A DNA stretch of 64,000 nt, from assembly GCA_037042915.1 (NCBI GenBank), contig CM073195.1, positions 1,240,001-1,304,000 on the forward strand, read 5' to 3'. The translations under genes were made by a program, and so were the position numbers. Below, piece by piece: positions 13,414-24,708 of the stretch (position 1 is the stretch's first letter; each line of letters starts with the position of its first letter). The notes below the pieces were generated by a model. It was not told where the DNA came from, did no database searches, and saw only the letters and a list, made by a program, of their open reading frames with translations. Source of the stretch: Auricularia sp. M13. Its lineage: Eukaryota > Basidiomycota > Agaricomycetes > Auriculariales > Auriculariaceae.

Positions 13414-14574
13414 TGTCTGTGCGCGCGTCCACGCGCACGTCCACGTAAAATTGGTCGTTCCATTGGTGTCGCTGGTGCCAGTGCTGCCTGTCCTATCTGC
13501 ATCATATAAACACTCGGGATGAAACATACAGAGTTTAAATCCTCGAGGGCTGTAGTAACTTTTTTACTGAGTTAATGTGTTGGTCGATCCCGGACGGTGA
13601 TCGTGGCTCGTGAGAATGTTCACAACGGCGGTGATACTCGCAGCCAGTGGCTGGGTGTGGCAAGGATGCGCGCCGATGTCTACGCGTCGATAGGTCGCGG
13701 CGTGTGCGATACGAGGCCTTTGCTTGGATCGCCTCGGGTTCATCTTCGTATGTGCAACTCGAAGCGCTGTGGGGCCGTACCCTGGAACTGGGGGTGAAGC
13801 TGCCAGTGCCGGTGTTATCCCGTAATGAGGCAGCGTCTTAAACTGTCCTACTCGGAGTAATTCTTGACTGTCTCGGTGTGAAGCGAGACGGCGTCGACAG
13901 CAGCATGCGGCTCAGAGTCTGATACGGAGCAGCATGGCAAGCAAGACATGGACTCCGGGACAGCCGGAACGGAGGGGGACGTCGGGGTGAGTCAAAGTGC
14001 ACGCAGGATCCGCTCTGCAAATGGCTGGAATGCCGATGTCGAAGCATGGCACGAAGTGACATCCAGCAGTACATCGGGGCGAGCATTCCGTCGATAGACA
14101 CTGGCAGCGAGGACAGAGTCGGCGTGTTATGGTGACCCGAAAAGACGTCTGCAACTGTTTGTAGGCCGCCATGTATAGATTAAAGTCAATGAGACGGAGA
14201 GTAGGGTGTTGACAATGACCACGGCGGTGACGACAGTCCTAGATCTGCATGTGCGCGCCGCGATCAAGACTGCGAATGAGAACGAGTGCGGATCGTGAGA
14301 CGTTGACGCAGTGCAGATACGGTGTCCTCGAACAAGTTGGGAGCAGCACACAGGAGGTTGTTTGTACTCGCAGAGATTGGAGGGCGAGGACCATAATCAG
14401 CTGCGGACAGTTTAAGTTGAGTTCGAGGATAAACAGTTGGCGGAGGCCGGGACGCGGCATACCGCAAAACGGCGTTCTACTCGGACTGAGATGACTGCTC
14501 TACTCTGACGATCAGCTATGCTGCGGTTCCTCACGAGTTGCGAGCGAAGGTTGAGCGAAGGAAGCGAAAGAAGG
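13414..14574. other. Intergenic with no recognised gene
   Basis: Over 1.1 kb between the xylanase stop and the left target-site copy of the LINE insertion. Only short, motif-free frames are present. The right end would have been the COX20 upstream region before the insertion. Confidence 0.4.
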
Positions 14575-14590
14575 ACAAAATCGCCGCCGG
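14575..14590. repeat. Left copy of 16-bp target-site duplication
   Basis: ACAAAATCGCCGCCGG, identical to 15165-15180. It lies directly before the LINE fragment, so the pair marks the insertion boundaries. Confidence 0.85.
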
Positions 14591-15164
14591 CCAACTCCCT
14601 CCCTCGCCACAATTCTCTCATGTGCACAAATGGAGTTTAAGGGAATAGACAATAAAAAACTTCATGCAACAAATAGACTTTACCGCATCCTGATCTCAGA
14701 GTCTGCACACCTTATCTGGAAAATACGATGCAGGCGCCTATTCAATAATCAGGATCCCACTGTATTACCCACACACCAGGAAATTCACCACAAATGGACA
14801 TACACAATTGAGCAACGCATGCGTCTAGACTTTTATATGTCTGAGTTTGCACATAACAAAAACTCCTTGCCACGAAAACTTGTCTCACAAACTTGGCAGG
14901 ACACGCCCTTGCACATGCATCTAAATCAACTATGCTCAGACAGAGAACCTGGGGTTTTAGTGGGTATCGGCAATATTGATCGCCCACCAGACTGTAGTCC
15001 TTGACTACAGCCACTGCCGGAGTCCCACACACAGTTTGAAGTGCATAAAGCATTTCCCCAGCGGTGGCAAAGAGTCCTGAGCCTCTACCTTGACGTATGT
15101 GTGAAGATCATATTATATATGAATTCGTAACACTAAGCACCACCAACAAAAAAAAAAAAACAAA
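14591..15164 (+). mobile_element. 5'-truncated LINE (non-LTR retrotransposon), 3' end only
   Basis: The reading frame is open from the first base after the left target-site copy to the TGA at 15002-15004, about 137 codons. It contains LYRILISESAHLIWKIRC and the downstream Trp/Arg-rich pattern typical of the C-terminus of the reverse transcriptase/RNase H polyprotein in fungal LINEs. About 140 bases of 3' UTR follow, ending in an A-rich tail (about 15145-15164, running into the duplicated site). The insert is visibly more AT-rich than its GC-rich flanks. The reverse transcriptase and endonuclease domains are absent, so the copy is dead. Exact flanking duplications, an undamaged frame and the tail all point to a recent target-primed insertion. 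The clade (Tad1-like is usual in agaricomycetes) is inference. Confidence 0.85.
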
Positions 15165-15180
15165 ACAAAATCGCCGCCGG
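15165..15180. repeat. Right copy of 16-bp target-site duplication
   Basis: Identical to 14575-14590. It follows the A-rich tail and ends 33 bases before the COX20 start codon. Confidence 0.85.
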
Positions 15181-15213
15181 AGATTCATCCGAGAAGTCCG
15201 TTCACGCACCCCC

Positions 15214-15857
15214 ATGCCGGTGACGGTCGAAGACGATGAAGAAATCCTAGCGACGACGGGCGTGCGCCCGCCCAAGCGGCGCAAAGAGCTCGAGCAGGCG
15301 CCGCGCACGACGGGCTCGTTCTGGGGCGACGCCTGGGAGGCGGTCAAGGTGCTGCCCGCGCGCTGTTCGCTCGCCAGACCTACTGGTAACGCTGATACGC
15401 CTGTTTACAGTTGATCAACATCAAAGACGACTTTCGCGATATAACGGAGATGCCGTGCGCGCGCAAGAGCCTCATGACGGGCATCGCGAGCGGCGCGGGG
15501 ATAGGCATCATCCGCGGCGTCACCGTCCGTGCGTACCGCTCCTGCTCGATGAAATGCTGCTGTGATGAAGTAACGCGTCCGCATTTGGTTATTTAGGGCC
15601 GTATGTGGCGTGCAACTGGGCGATGGGGACGTTCATGCTGATATCGATCTCGACATGGTGCGTGCGAGTGAAGCCTCTTCAAACCGCGACACTCCAACCA
15701 ACTAACTGACGTTTCTCACTCAAGGCAAGTATGCCGTGCACGACGCGCGAAGGAGATGCAGCAGGTCGCGTTCATACGAAAACAGTCGCTGGAAAAACGA
15801 CGGCAGGCTCGCCAGGCCCAGGCAGCAGCAGCCTCAGGAGAGCCAGCGCCCGCCTAG
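15214..15857 (+). CDS. COX20: Cytochrome c oxidase assembly protein COX20
   Basis: Inner mitochondrial membrane chaperone that binds newly made Cox2 during complex IV assembly. Four exons splice cleanly: exon 1 (MPVTVEDDEEILATTG to WEAVK), exon 2 (LINIKDDFRDITEMPCARKS to GIASGAGIGIIRG), exon 3 (PYVACNWAMGTFMLISIST) and exon 4 (a Trp-Gln junction, then a basic, Gln/Ala-rich tail ending SGEPAPA). The PCAR motif, the glycine-rich helix and ACNWAMGTF are hallmarks of fungal COX20/FAM36A. Two membrane helices are visible and the length of about 140 residues is normal. The start was chosen because it is the first ATG after the LINE and opens the conserved frame. Its stop is 10 bases from that of the convergent phosphatase gene. 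Confidence 0.9.
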
Positions 15858-15867
15858 GCTCTTATGT

Positions 15868-16571
15868 TCAGCTCCACTCCGAGTCCCAATGGTCCTTGCT
15901 CCATGCCTCTACGAGTTGCGGTTCGTTCTGCAACGGCATGCGAGGTTAGCCGGGGATGACGAGGTAGACTGGGACGCACACGGTACAGCGCCTGGAAGTC
16001 GGTGAACCCGCCGCGCAGGACGACGACTTCTTGCTTCGAGTCCGGATATCGCTCGTTCAACGTCTCTGCGTAGATCTGTATGAAAATGACGCGTTAGTAC
16101 CGCGACTACACTGTTAGTGTAATATTGCAACCAACGCGAGCTGCTTTGGGACCCCTGCAAGCGTGTCAGTGCCAATTTGATTTGCATCCCAGATGTTCAG
16201 ACCTTTGCTGCGATAGAGCACAGTGAAATACAACAGTAGACGCGTCCTTGTGGTCCTCGACGAGCTGGCCGACCGCGTCCGGGAAGAGGTACGACGGCGA
16301 GTGGACGCTGCCCTTCACATGTCCGCCCTCGCGGTCGTCGTCGCGCACATCAACGACTGCCTGCAGAGTCAGAGCTTATAGCGATGCTGCGCGCTCGCTG
16401 CTGGGCACACCGACGTAGTCCTTCCGTGCCGTCTTCGACAGCACAATCTCGCGCAGCTCCTATAGACAGTCGCAGCAGCCTTAGAACGCGATGCAATGTC
16501 CAGCGGCTCTCCAGGCGAACCTTAGCAGTTATCCAAGAGAATAACGGCTTGAACGTCGTCGTTGCAGCCAT
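15868..16571 (-). CDS. Cdc25/rhodanese-like phosphatase or arsenate reductase (Ibp1/YCH1 type)
   Basis: Single rhodanese-fold enzyme of the fission yeast Ibp1 / budding yeast Ych1 group: a small tyrosine phosphatase, with arsenate reductase as an alternative activity. It starts MAATTTFKPLFSWITA at 16571. After introns come AVVDVRDDDREGGHVKGSVH and the active-site loop FHCALSQQR, which is the HCx5R signature with the catalytic Cys. RIYAETLNERYP and VVVLRGGFTDFQALYR follow. A last intron leads to NEPQLVEAWSKDHWDSEWS and a stop at 15868. All core motifs are intact and the length is normal. Which activity it has in vivo cannot be read from sequence. Confidence 0.87.
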
Positions 16572-16706
16572 CTCGAACGGGGAGGAAGGAAGTCAAGATA
16601 GCGATCGGGCGCTTATCTGAGCATCTCCCATTTCCGCAATTGGACGGCTACAGTATCCTCAGCAAGCCATTACTGATGTTCATACTGTGATATTGAGCAG
16701 CCATGA

Positions 16707-17419
16707 TCATAATTTACTGCGAATGCGCTCGGCGATGACCTCGCCCTCCTCGTCCACGAGCTCCTCGCGCGCGTCGCGCTCGAGCTTCAGCATCGTCTTC
16801 TGGTCCAGCACCTGGTTCACTGGGCCCGACGCCGGCGCAGGGGGGCCGTTCAATATGGGCGCGGGGACGATGTGGAAATGCACCTGAGAACAAGAAAGAC
16901 TTCACGTTAATACGATATCGCACTGCAGTGGGACGAATGGCGCTGCGCACATGCGCGACCGCCTGCGCGTATTCCTGATTGCAGACGACGTTCAGCCCGG
17001 GGTTGTCCAGTGCTGGATAGTAGCAGTGTATGAGCGTGCATAGCCCAGTCTCAATGCGCAGCTGGCAAACGCACCCTTGACCAGAGCATTCGAAACGCGC
17101 GCAACAGCCTCGCCCACGGCGCCCGCATACTCCGGCGGGAGGTCGCTCAGCCGCTTACAGTGGTACTTCGGCACCACAAGCAAATGTCCAGGCCGGATAG
17201 GCAGCACGTCTAGCCTAGCCGTCCTACTTGTCGGCGCGCAGAACGAAGGGTGGTGGAGGGCGCACCGAGCAACGCGACGACGCGCTCGTTCTCGAAGATG
17301 CGGAACGCGCGCTGAGTCCCCGCGGCGATCTTGCAGAACACGCAGTCGGCGTCCGCAGACGCGTGCCACGACGGCGCCAGGGCGCGGCTCAGGTGGTCTT
17401 GGATGATGTACGAGGTCAT
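16707..17419 (-). CDS. HIT-family nucleotide hydrolase (HINT-like)
   Basis: Histidine-triad protein, expected to hydrolyse nucleoside phosphoramidates or dinucleotides in the cytosol or nucleus. It starts MTSYIIQDHLSRAL at 17419, a short extension before the fold. The N-terminal ADCVFCKIAAGTQRAFRIFE is the usual HIT opening. After an intron comes DVLPIRPGHLLVVPKYHCKR, then LVKALDNPGLNVVCNQ joined across an intron, and the triad AHVHFHIVP. The C-terminus is charged (AREELVDEEGEVIAERIRS) and ends at 16707. Four or five exons. The extended acidic C-terminal helix is common in fungal members. The upstream Met at 17533 would add 38 residues and is less likely. Confidence 0.88.
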
Positions 17420-17591
17420 CGGCTGAGGTAAGTGTGAGTGTGAAGCCGGAGTTTCACGCGGTCGCAGCCCGAGAACAGGACTACTGTCCTGCACATGAGA
17501 TATGTAATCAACGCGAGAGAACAATTTCCACACATAGTGCTACATCGAAGCTCTCCAGTCTTCCAGTCCGAAGTCCGAGGTCTCTCTGAAC

Positions 17592-19449
17592 TCAGACAAG
17601 CTGAATGAGCAACAGCGTAAACGAATGCTCAGCAAACGTCCACCGCCCGTCCTCAGGCCACGGCGCACTCCGCACCTCATCGCCAACCCGGGGCGCCCGC
17701 CCCCACTCATTCTTCGCGCGCACATCCGCATTCCAGACCGTATGAATCTCGACGTTGGCCGCGGTGTCGATCCGGGCGAACGCCACGCGGAGGGGGACCG
17801 TGTGCGCGCGCGTCGCGCGGTTCACCACGGCCACGCGCAGCTGCGAGTCGGCGAGCACGGCGGAGACGTCTAGTTCTTTTGGAGCGCCTTTGACCGTCCC
17901 TATCCAGGACGGAAGAGTTTCGCCGTCGTATGTGGGCGAGCCGTTCACGGCGACGCGCACGGAGACGCCGTCGCGCATGTACCGCGAGAAGAGGTAGAGC
18001 GGGTAGAATGTTGCCTGGCGGAGCACGCCTGTCGGCCTGCATACGCATACCAACGATTCTTCAGCGGGAGCCATTATTGGGGTTAGGAGAACGAGGAACG
18101 GGACGCACGAAGTCATCAGCGGCGAAATGACGTTGACGCTCTGCGCGTTGCACGCAATCTGCACGATATCGGCATGCCGGACGAACACGTTCAGCCAGGC
18201 GGCCATCGCAAGTGCGTCGGTCAGTGTGTACGTCTGCTCCAACCCATTCTGCGGCGTGCCTGCAAGCAAGGGCCCAGTGATGAGCTTGCGATGCAAGCAA
18301 AGGCGATGAACGCGCACCGACAGTCTCGTCCCACGGGCCGTACTCGTCAAATGCGATCTTGATGAGCGCCTCAACTTTGCGCGCAAGTCGCTGAATACAA
18401 TGAGCCGACTGCGTGAACGCAAGAAAGTGGCAAGGACTTACAGCTTTATTGATGAGCCCCCGACAAGTCTCGATCGCAAACTCAGCGGCATCAGGGCCAT
18501 AAACACAGCGCGCAAACTCCTTCTCCGTCTGGCTCCTATCGCGCGGTCCAAAGCCCGTATACAGATGAATACTGTGCAGGTCGACCTTGTCGACCAGCGT
18601 ATCGAGCACGGTGCTGTCCCAGGCGGTCGGCCCCGTCTCGCCGCACGAGACGAGCTTGACGGTGGGGTCCAGCAGCCGGATCGCGTGCGCCCACTGCCGC
18701 GCTTGCGTCGCGTAGGCCTCGGCGGTCTGCTGCCCGACCTGCCACTCGCCGTAGACTTCGTTGCCCAGGCCCCAGTAGACGACGCCGTGCGGCTCGTCGC
18801 GCCCTGTGTGCTGCCGCCTCAGGTTCGCGTAGTATGTGTCCTAAGTCGGTGCAGCATGAGCGTGTGCGGCTTGCGAGGGAGATGGGGGATGCGGACGTAC
18901 GCCGGTGCCGTTGCAGTATTCTATCCAATGCAGCGCTTCGGCCAAAGTGCCCGTGCCCATGTTCAGGATGATGAACGGCTCAATCTTGGCTTCGCGGCAC
19001 CATTCGATGAACCTACGAACACATCGAATCAGACTCCAAAGGGAATCACATAGCAATACGCACTCGTTGGTCCCAAACTGATTGCACTCCTCCCCGCCCC
19101 ACGCCAACTCCGGGCGACTCTTGCGCTCGCTCTTCGGACCGACGCCGTCCTCCCAATGGTACGAAGAAACATAATTCCCCCCAGGCCATCTCACAAGCGG
19201 CATCTGCAACTCATCGCGCAGCACGGCGAGGACGTCCTTGCGGAATCCCTGCGGCGTGAGCAGCTCCTCGGGCGTCGGCGTGAACTGCGCGTCGGGGCAC
19301 GGGCGGCGCGGGGTGTGCGGGAAGGTGGTGCGGGTGGCGGGCAGGATGCCGCCGTAGATGCAGCGGCCGAGGTGCTCGAGGAAGCCGGAGTAGAGGTATT
19401 TGGAGACGGGCCCGACGGGCGCGGACGGGAAGATGTCGATGGACGGCAT
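17592..19449 (-). CDS. Alpha-L-arabinofuranosidase, GH51
   Basis: Retaining enzyme that removes arabinofuranosyl side groups from arabinoxylan and arabinan. It starts MPSIDIFPSAPVGPVSKYLY at 19449, with no signal peptide, like intracellular GH51 enzymes. Seen in order: FLEHLGRCIYGGI, PLVRWPGGNYVSSYHWEDG, FGTNEFIEWCREA (joined across an intron), the acid/base Glu in VYWGLGNEVYG, LHSIHLYTG, the nucleophile Glu in IAFDEYGPW, and NVISPLMTS. The C-terminal beta-sandwich contains VNRATRAHTVPLRV and ends HSFTLLLIQLV. Both catalytic Glu residues are present and the length of about 520 residues is normal. It stands head to head with the sugar transporter at 20079, about 630 bases away. Intracellular location would fit uptake of arabino-oligosaccharides, which is inference. 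Confidence 0.92.
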
Positions 19450-20078
19450 GAACAGGTCCAGGAGCTAGCTGGGAACGTTGAGTGTTCACGGTTCAGAGCA
19501 GACAATGCAGGTCATTTGAGGACGCTGGGCGGCGGCGCGGACGGTCCGAAGGCCGTCAAGTGAGCACGGCCCGTCGAGCCTCGAGGACGAGGGTTTGCTG
19601 AAATTCGCAGTGTCCGAACACTCGAGTATCCTAGCGACGAGGTCTTATTCAGTCAACCAGGCATAGAAGGCCACCATGGCATCGTCGGAACGCGTGAACC
19701 GCTGAGACTGTCGCGCGCCAAGTCGCGCCGATTCGGCCGCAAAGAACTCCAGCATGGGCGTTAGGGCCTTCAGGGACAGGTGCGGCAAATACGAAGCGCT
19801 GTATTTCCGCGGTTTGTCCGACCGCATCGTGTGGAAGCAGCCTGAGGAAGAGGAACGCGAGCGGAGTTGGACGGACCGTGTCTCCGCCGTTTTGACAGTG
19901 ACGTCGTGTGAATCCAGGACGAATGCATGCTTCTCTTCTCCTGGTGCACTCCGGCCCGCTCGCAGCAACGCGTGACTTCAGAGCTCGACGGCCTTTTTCA
20001 AGCATGGGATGTTTCTGGCGTCTGGGGATTGATCCCACCGGCAGAGCTTGACCTTGAGCTCGTTCAACTTCACTGGCC
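19450..20078. other. Divergent upstream region of GH51 and sugar transporter genes
   Basis: Shared 5' region of two divergent carbohydrate genes. CTGGGG at 20022-20027 fits the Cre1 consensus SYGGRG. A 107-codon minus-strand frame (19645-19968) ends SDDAMVAFYAWLTE but has no recognisable family and no splice support; it might be a small unknown gene. Confidence 0.35.
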
Positions 20079-22080
20079 ATGGTGCTGTCGCCAAAATGGT
20101 ACACCTGGCTATGCGGCCTCTTCGCCGCGCTGGGCAGCATCACCTTTGGCTACGACCTGGGCATCATCGCCTCCGTCCTGCCCTCGACCAACTTCAAGGA
20201 GACCGCCGGCTTCCCCACAGCCACCCAGGAAGGCCTCATTGTCAGCCTGCTTCTCCTCGGCGCCTTCTCTGCCAATATATTCGTCGGCACGCTCGCAGGT
20301 ATGGCCTTGCAGCTGTATTGGTCGCAGGCTGGCGTAATTAACGCGTCTTTAGACCTCATTGGCAGGCGTAAGTCTATCATCGTGGGATGCATAGTCTTCA
20401 TCGTGGGCGGCGCTGTTCAGTGCGCTGCGCAGAGTATCCGTTATATGTACTCGGGACGCTTCTTTGGTACGTTGTGCTGCTTTGAAGTTACCTGCTGAAA
20501 CTGACTATTGGTCTTCTTAGCCGGGATGGGCATCGGAATGCTCGCAATGCTGGCACCGCTGTACCAGGCGGAAATCGCGCACCCGTCCATCCGCGGTCGC
20601 CTGACGACGCTGCAGCAGTTTATGCTCGGCATCGGCGCGTTCATAGCGTCCTTCATTGGCTATGGCTGCTTCCACGCGTCGCATGGTGGCCAGACGGAAT
20701 GGGCCTGGCGAATTCCTCTTGCCATCCAAATCCTGCGTGCGTCCCGTAGCTCACAGTATTGAACTTGCTGCCAACCTAACATTCTCAGCTGCCATTCCAC
20801 TCGGACTGTTCATACTGTAGGGCCCTTTACTGTTCGTAGATATTCGGGCAACTGACAGGAACACACTAGGTTGTTGCCCGAGTCGCCGCGCTATCTCGCG
20901 ATGAAAGGCCGTAACGACGACTGCCTGCGCGTTCTCGCGCGCCTGCACGCGCACGGCGACGAGAACGATACCTTCGTCCGCGCCGAGTTCGCAGAGATCA
21001 CGTACCAGGTGCAGGAGGAGGCCCGCAGGACGCAGACGCACGCCGCCGCGTGGAGCCAGCTCTTCACCAACGCGAGCAACCTGCGCCGTCTCATCCTCGG
21101 TATCGCGCTGCAGTTCTCCGTCCAGATGACCGGCGTGTCCGTCATCCAGTACTACTCGCCGGAGATCTTCGCCAGGTATGCAGCAACATTTCCGATAGCA
21201 GCCCTCTCTCTGACGAGAGTGAACTCGCTGGTAGCATCGGCATCGACGCCTCGACAACGCTCGGCCTGCAATCCGGCAACTCCGTAATAGCCCTCATCGG
21301 CGAAGCCCTCTGCGTCCTGTTCGTCGACAAGCTGGGGCGGCGCTGGCCGCTGATCACGGCGAACGCGCTCTCGGGCCTGACGTTCGTCATCGGGACGTGC
21401 ATCATCGCGATCTTCCCGGCCGACACGAACAACCACCACGCGAGCCGCGCGTTCGTCGCGATGACCTGGCTCTTCAACTTGGTCTTCTCCGCCGCGATCG
21501 GCCCGCTCAGCTGGGCGATTCCGGTGGAGATGTTTAACTCGGCGACCAGGGCGAGGGCGACGAGTTTGACGAGCTCCGCGGCGTGGATATCGAACTGTGA
21601 GTCTTGCGTGCTGCGTATTTGTGCGTGGCTGAGGCTGAGCGTTGCTGTGTGATTCGCAGTTATGATTGCGCAGATCACGCCCATCGCGTTCCGCACCGTC
21701 GGCTGGAAGTTCTACCTCGTCTTCGCCATCTGCGGCTTCACGAACGCGTTATTCTTCTGGGTGCGTCTTCCTCCCACCAGGCTTCCCCATATCTGCCTCT
21801 CACTTTAAAATAGGCATTCATGCCCGAGACGCGCGGCATACCGCTCGAAGAGGTCGACGCGTACTTTGCGAGCGTCCCGCTGTTCGTGCCCGCGAGCAGG
21901 ACGTACGTCCCCGACGCGCATGCGCGCGAAGACGCCCTGCGCAAAGGCGAGATCCGGCAAACTGGTCTTGAGGATAGATTGGAGACGGGGAATGCCAATA
22001 ATGAAAAGCGGGGGGACGCCGCTGCGAGGATGGAGACGGTCAAGGAGGATGAAAAGGGCGAGATCGAGCACGTTCCGTGA
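20079..22080 (+). CDS. MFS sugar transporter (sugar porter family)
   Basis: Plasma-membrane sugar/proton symporter of the hexose/lactose-permease type with 12 membrane segments. It starts MVLSPKWYTWLCGLFAALGS at 20079. Family signatures are FGYDLGIIASVL in TM1, DLIGRRKSII in loop 2-3, GRFFAGMGIGMLAMLAPLYQ (spliced), IRGRLTTLQQF, LLPESPRYLAMKGR in the central loop, GVSVIQYYSPEIFA, FVDKLGRRWPL, and MPETRGIPLEEVDAYF after TM12. Eight or more short introns. The C-terminal tail is long, cytosolic and acidic (KEDEKGEIEHVP), ending at 22080. The substrate cannot be read from sequence. The divergent arabinofuranosidase suggests a pentose or arabino-oligosaccharide, which is inference only. Confidence 0.9.
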
Positions 22081-22251
22081 TTATTATGAGGATTTATGAT
22101 CTGTACACTACGAAACATTCAATTTGACGATGCAACGGATGGAACTAAGCGTGTATTGTATTACTTACCGGGCAGACTCGGCCGCGGAGATGATTTGAGT
22201 CGGAGTTTACACGCTCAACCAACTCTGTCTTCCGCGCCACCGCCGTCATCG

Positions 22252-24508
22252 ATGGTCAACGCGCTGCCCGTCGGCAACAAGCCCGCCATATTCCTGCAGG
22301 AAGCGTGTCTGAAGCACAGATACGTGCGATCCCGCGACATTTCGACCATCGTCGAGCGCCCGGAGCGCCTGCGTGCGATTAATGTTGGGCTGGCCACGGC
22401 CGTTGCGCGCATAGAGAGCGTACAGAGCACTGGGACCGTTGCTTCGCTGGCTGGGAAGGCTGCGGCGTCTGCGACGGACGCCCTGGCCGACGCGTTATCG
22501 AAGCTCGGTATCGATGAGGGTGTTTCAAGTTCGAATGCCACGAAGTCCAGCGGGGACGCCAACGCCACGAGCGACTCGACGGACCCGCTCGCCGCTGCGC
22601 TCGATAACCTCAAAATTTCCGCCGCGCCCCCTGCGACGGCTGTATATGACGACGACGAGGCGCGTAACTCGATTGTGGCGTTCGTTAGGAGCAAGGCGAC
22701 GGTGGACCTGTGCTCGCACCCTGCTGTGGATTACATCCACGGCGACGAGGACGCCGCTGCGAACCCGCTGCTCAAGCTGCGTGATTGGGTGAACGCGTGC
22801 GACGAGCGGCTGAGGGCGAAGGAGAGCGAGGTGCCCGCGCATTTGCCGCAGGGCGATCTATACCGTACGTCCAGACCAAAACCCACACGCGCCGGAGTCG
22901 ATTAGCTGAAAAACTGGGATTGTATTTGGGTAGTGTGTCCGCAGTCTCTGCAGGCGATATCGGGCGCCGTGGGGACCGTCGTCGAAGCGGTCGACCATGT
23001 CGTCCAGCAGTCTCAACCTCAGCCTGCCGGCTCCGAGTCGACTGCTAGTCGCCGTGCGTTTGTCGCGATAAGGCCGCCAGGGCACCATTGCGACGAGTCC
23101 AACCCGTCCGGATTCTGCTGGGTCAACAACGTCGCCATCGCCGCGGCCCATGCGCACTTGCAGCATGGGATTTCGCATGTGGTCGTTTTGGACGTCGACC
23201 TTCATCATGGTACGACACATTGTGGACTGACCGACATGTTCTAACTCGCACCGTTTCAGGAAACGGCACGCAGACTATTGCCTGGAGGATCAACGAGGAC
23301 GCGTACAGACAAGACCTCGAGGCGGAGGCGGCAGCCGAAGCAGGCCAGCCGCCCAAACCCGCGCCGCTCCGTTTCTACTACGGTTCGGTGCATGACATTC
23401 TTTCGTATCCCTGCGAAGTGCGTGGAATCCTCATTACTCGCTTTATATTGTTGCGTTGATGTTGGCGCTGATTTGTGAACGCAGGACGGCAAGGCGTCGC
23501 TGGTCGCCGCTGCAAGCACCAAGATTGCCGGCGCGCATGGACAGCACATCGAAAACATCCATCTCGAAACCTACTCCTCTATGGACGAATTCCGGAAGCT
23601 TTACGAGGGGCCCTATTCGCGACTACTTGGACAAGCCGAGAACTTCTGCAAGGCGACCGGGGCGAAGCCCGAAAACACCCTGGTCTTTATCAGGTGAATC
23701 TCTACTTTCGGCTCTCTGGTATGCGACTTCGAGAGACTCATGTCATTGGGGCTGGAAACAGCTGCGGCTTCGACGCCAACGAGCTCGAGTACGCGTCGAT
23801 GTCGCGCCACGGGCGCTATGTCCCGCCAGCGTTCTATGCACGCTTCACCCGCGACGCGGCAGCATTCGCGGAGCGCTACGCTGGCGGAAAGCTGATCAGC
23901 GTGCTCGAGGGCGGGTACTCCGACCGTGCGCTGGCAAGCGGTGCGCTGGCGCACGTAGCCGGCCTCGTCTCTCCCACCCCCTTTCCTGGCGAGGACGACT
24001 GGTGGACGGTGGACAACCTGATAAAGGTGCATATTTCGCCTTTCACTTTCACCTTCCATCGTGAGCTGAGCTGACGGGAGCGCGGGGACGCGTGCTGTAG
24101 ATGGAGAAGGCCACCACGAAGAAGTCGCGCAAGACGAGCCAGGGCAAGACGGAGCCGTGGGTCGAGCGCGCCGCCGCCGTGTTCGGCGCGATCGACGTCA
24201 AGCCGCCCGCCGCACCCGCCGGCGCGGCAAGCCAGGTGCCCACGCCGACGCGCGTGCTGCGCGAGCGCCCGCCGCGCTCGGCCGCTGCCAGCCCGCCCGC
24301 GCCGCCGAAGAGCAAGGCTGCCGCGCCCAAGGCGCCTGCCTCGCGCTCTGCGGTACCACCGCCGCCGGCATTCGGTCATGAGTCGGACTCGTCGTTGACC
24401 GACCTGAGCGACAGCGAGGACGAGAGCGCTGCTGCTGCTGCGCCTGCTGCTGTCGAAAAGAAGCTGCCCCGTGTCATCCTCCACGTTAAGCCCCCCCAGG
24501 CATCGTGA
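22252..24508 (+). CDS. Class II histone deacetylase, Hos3-like
   Basis: Zinc-dependent lysine deacetylase acting on histones or other proteins. It starts MVNALPVGNKPAIFLQEACL at 22252, then RPERLRAINVGLA. A low-complexity insert (about residues 60-170) precedes the core. The catalytic core has FVAIRPPGHHCDESNPSGF, WVNNVAIAAAHA, VVVLDVDLHHG joined by splicing to NGTQ, CGFDANELE, and ISVLEGGYSDRAL. The tandem His pair, zinc-binding Asp/His/Asp and active-site Tyr are all visible. The C-terminal 130 residues (24101-24508) are Lys/Pro/Ala-rich and disordered with an acidic Ser/Asp stretch, a likely protein- or chromatin-binding tail. The domain order and late LEGGY match the fungal Hos3 group more than Rpd3 or Hda1. 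The upstream in-frame start at 22096 is less likely because the family opening follows 22252. Confidence 0.88.
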
Positions 24509-24708
24509 ACCTCTTTCGAGGAGCTCTGCCTTTTGATTTCTGTTGTGTGCCCCGGTTGTGACTGCTTTCTCTTTCAGAGGGCTATGCCCTTCTCTCCTTG
24601 TCTATTTCTTGGCTCTTGGATTAATGTGCGGAGTGTTGTACGATGTATGTCTAGGAGTACTAGTGATGCTTTGGAACGCAGAGTTGCGCGCTTTTGAATT
24701 TCCCGTCC

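Noticed and set aside
19645-19968. 107-codon frame between GH51 and the transporter as a gene
   Set aside because: No similarity or intron evidence, and it sits in the expected shared promoter.
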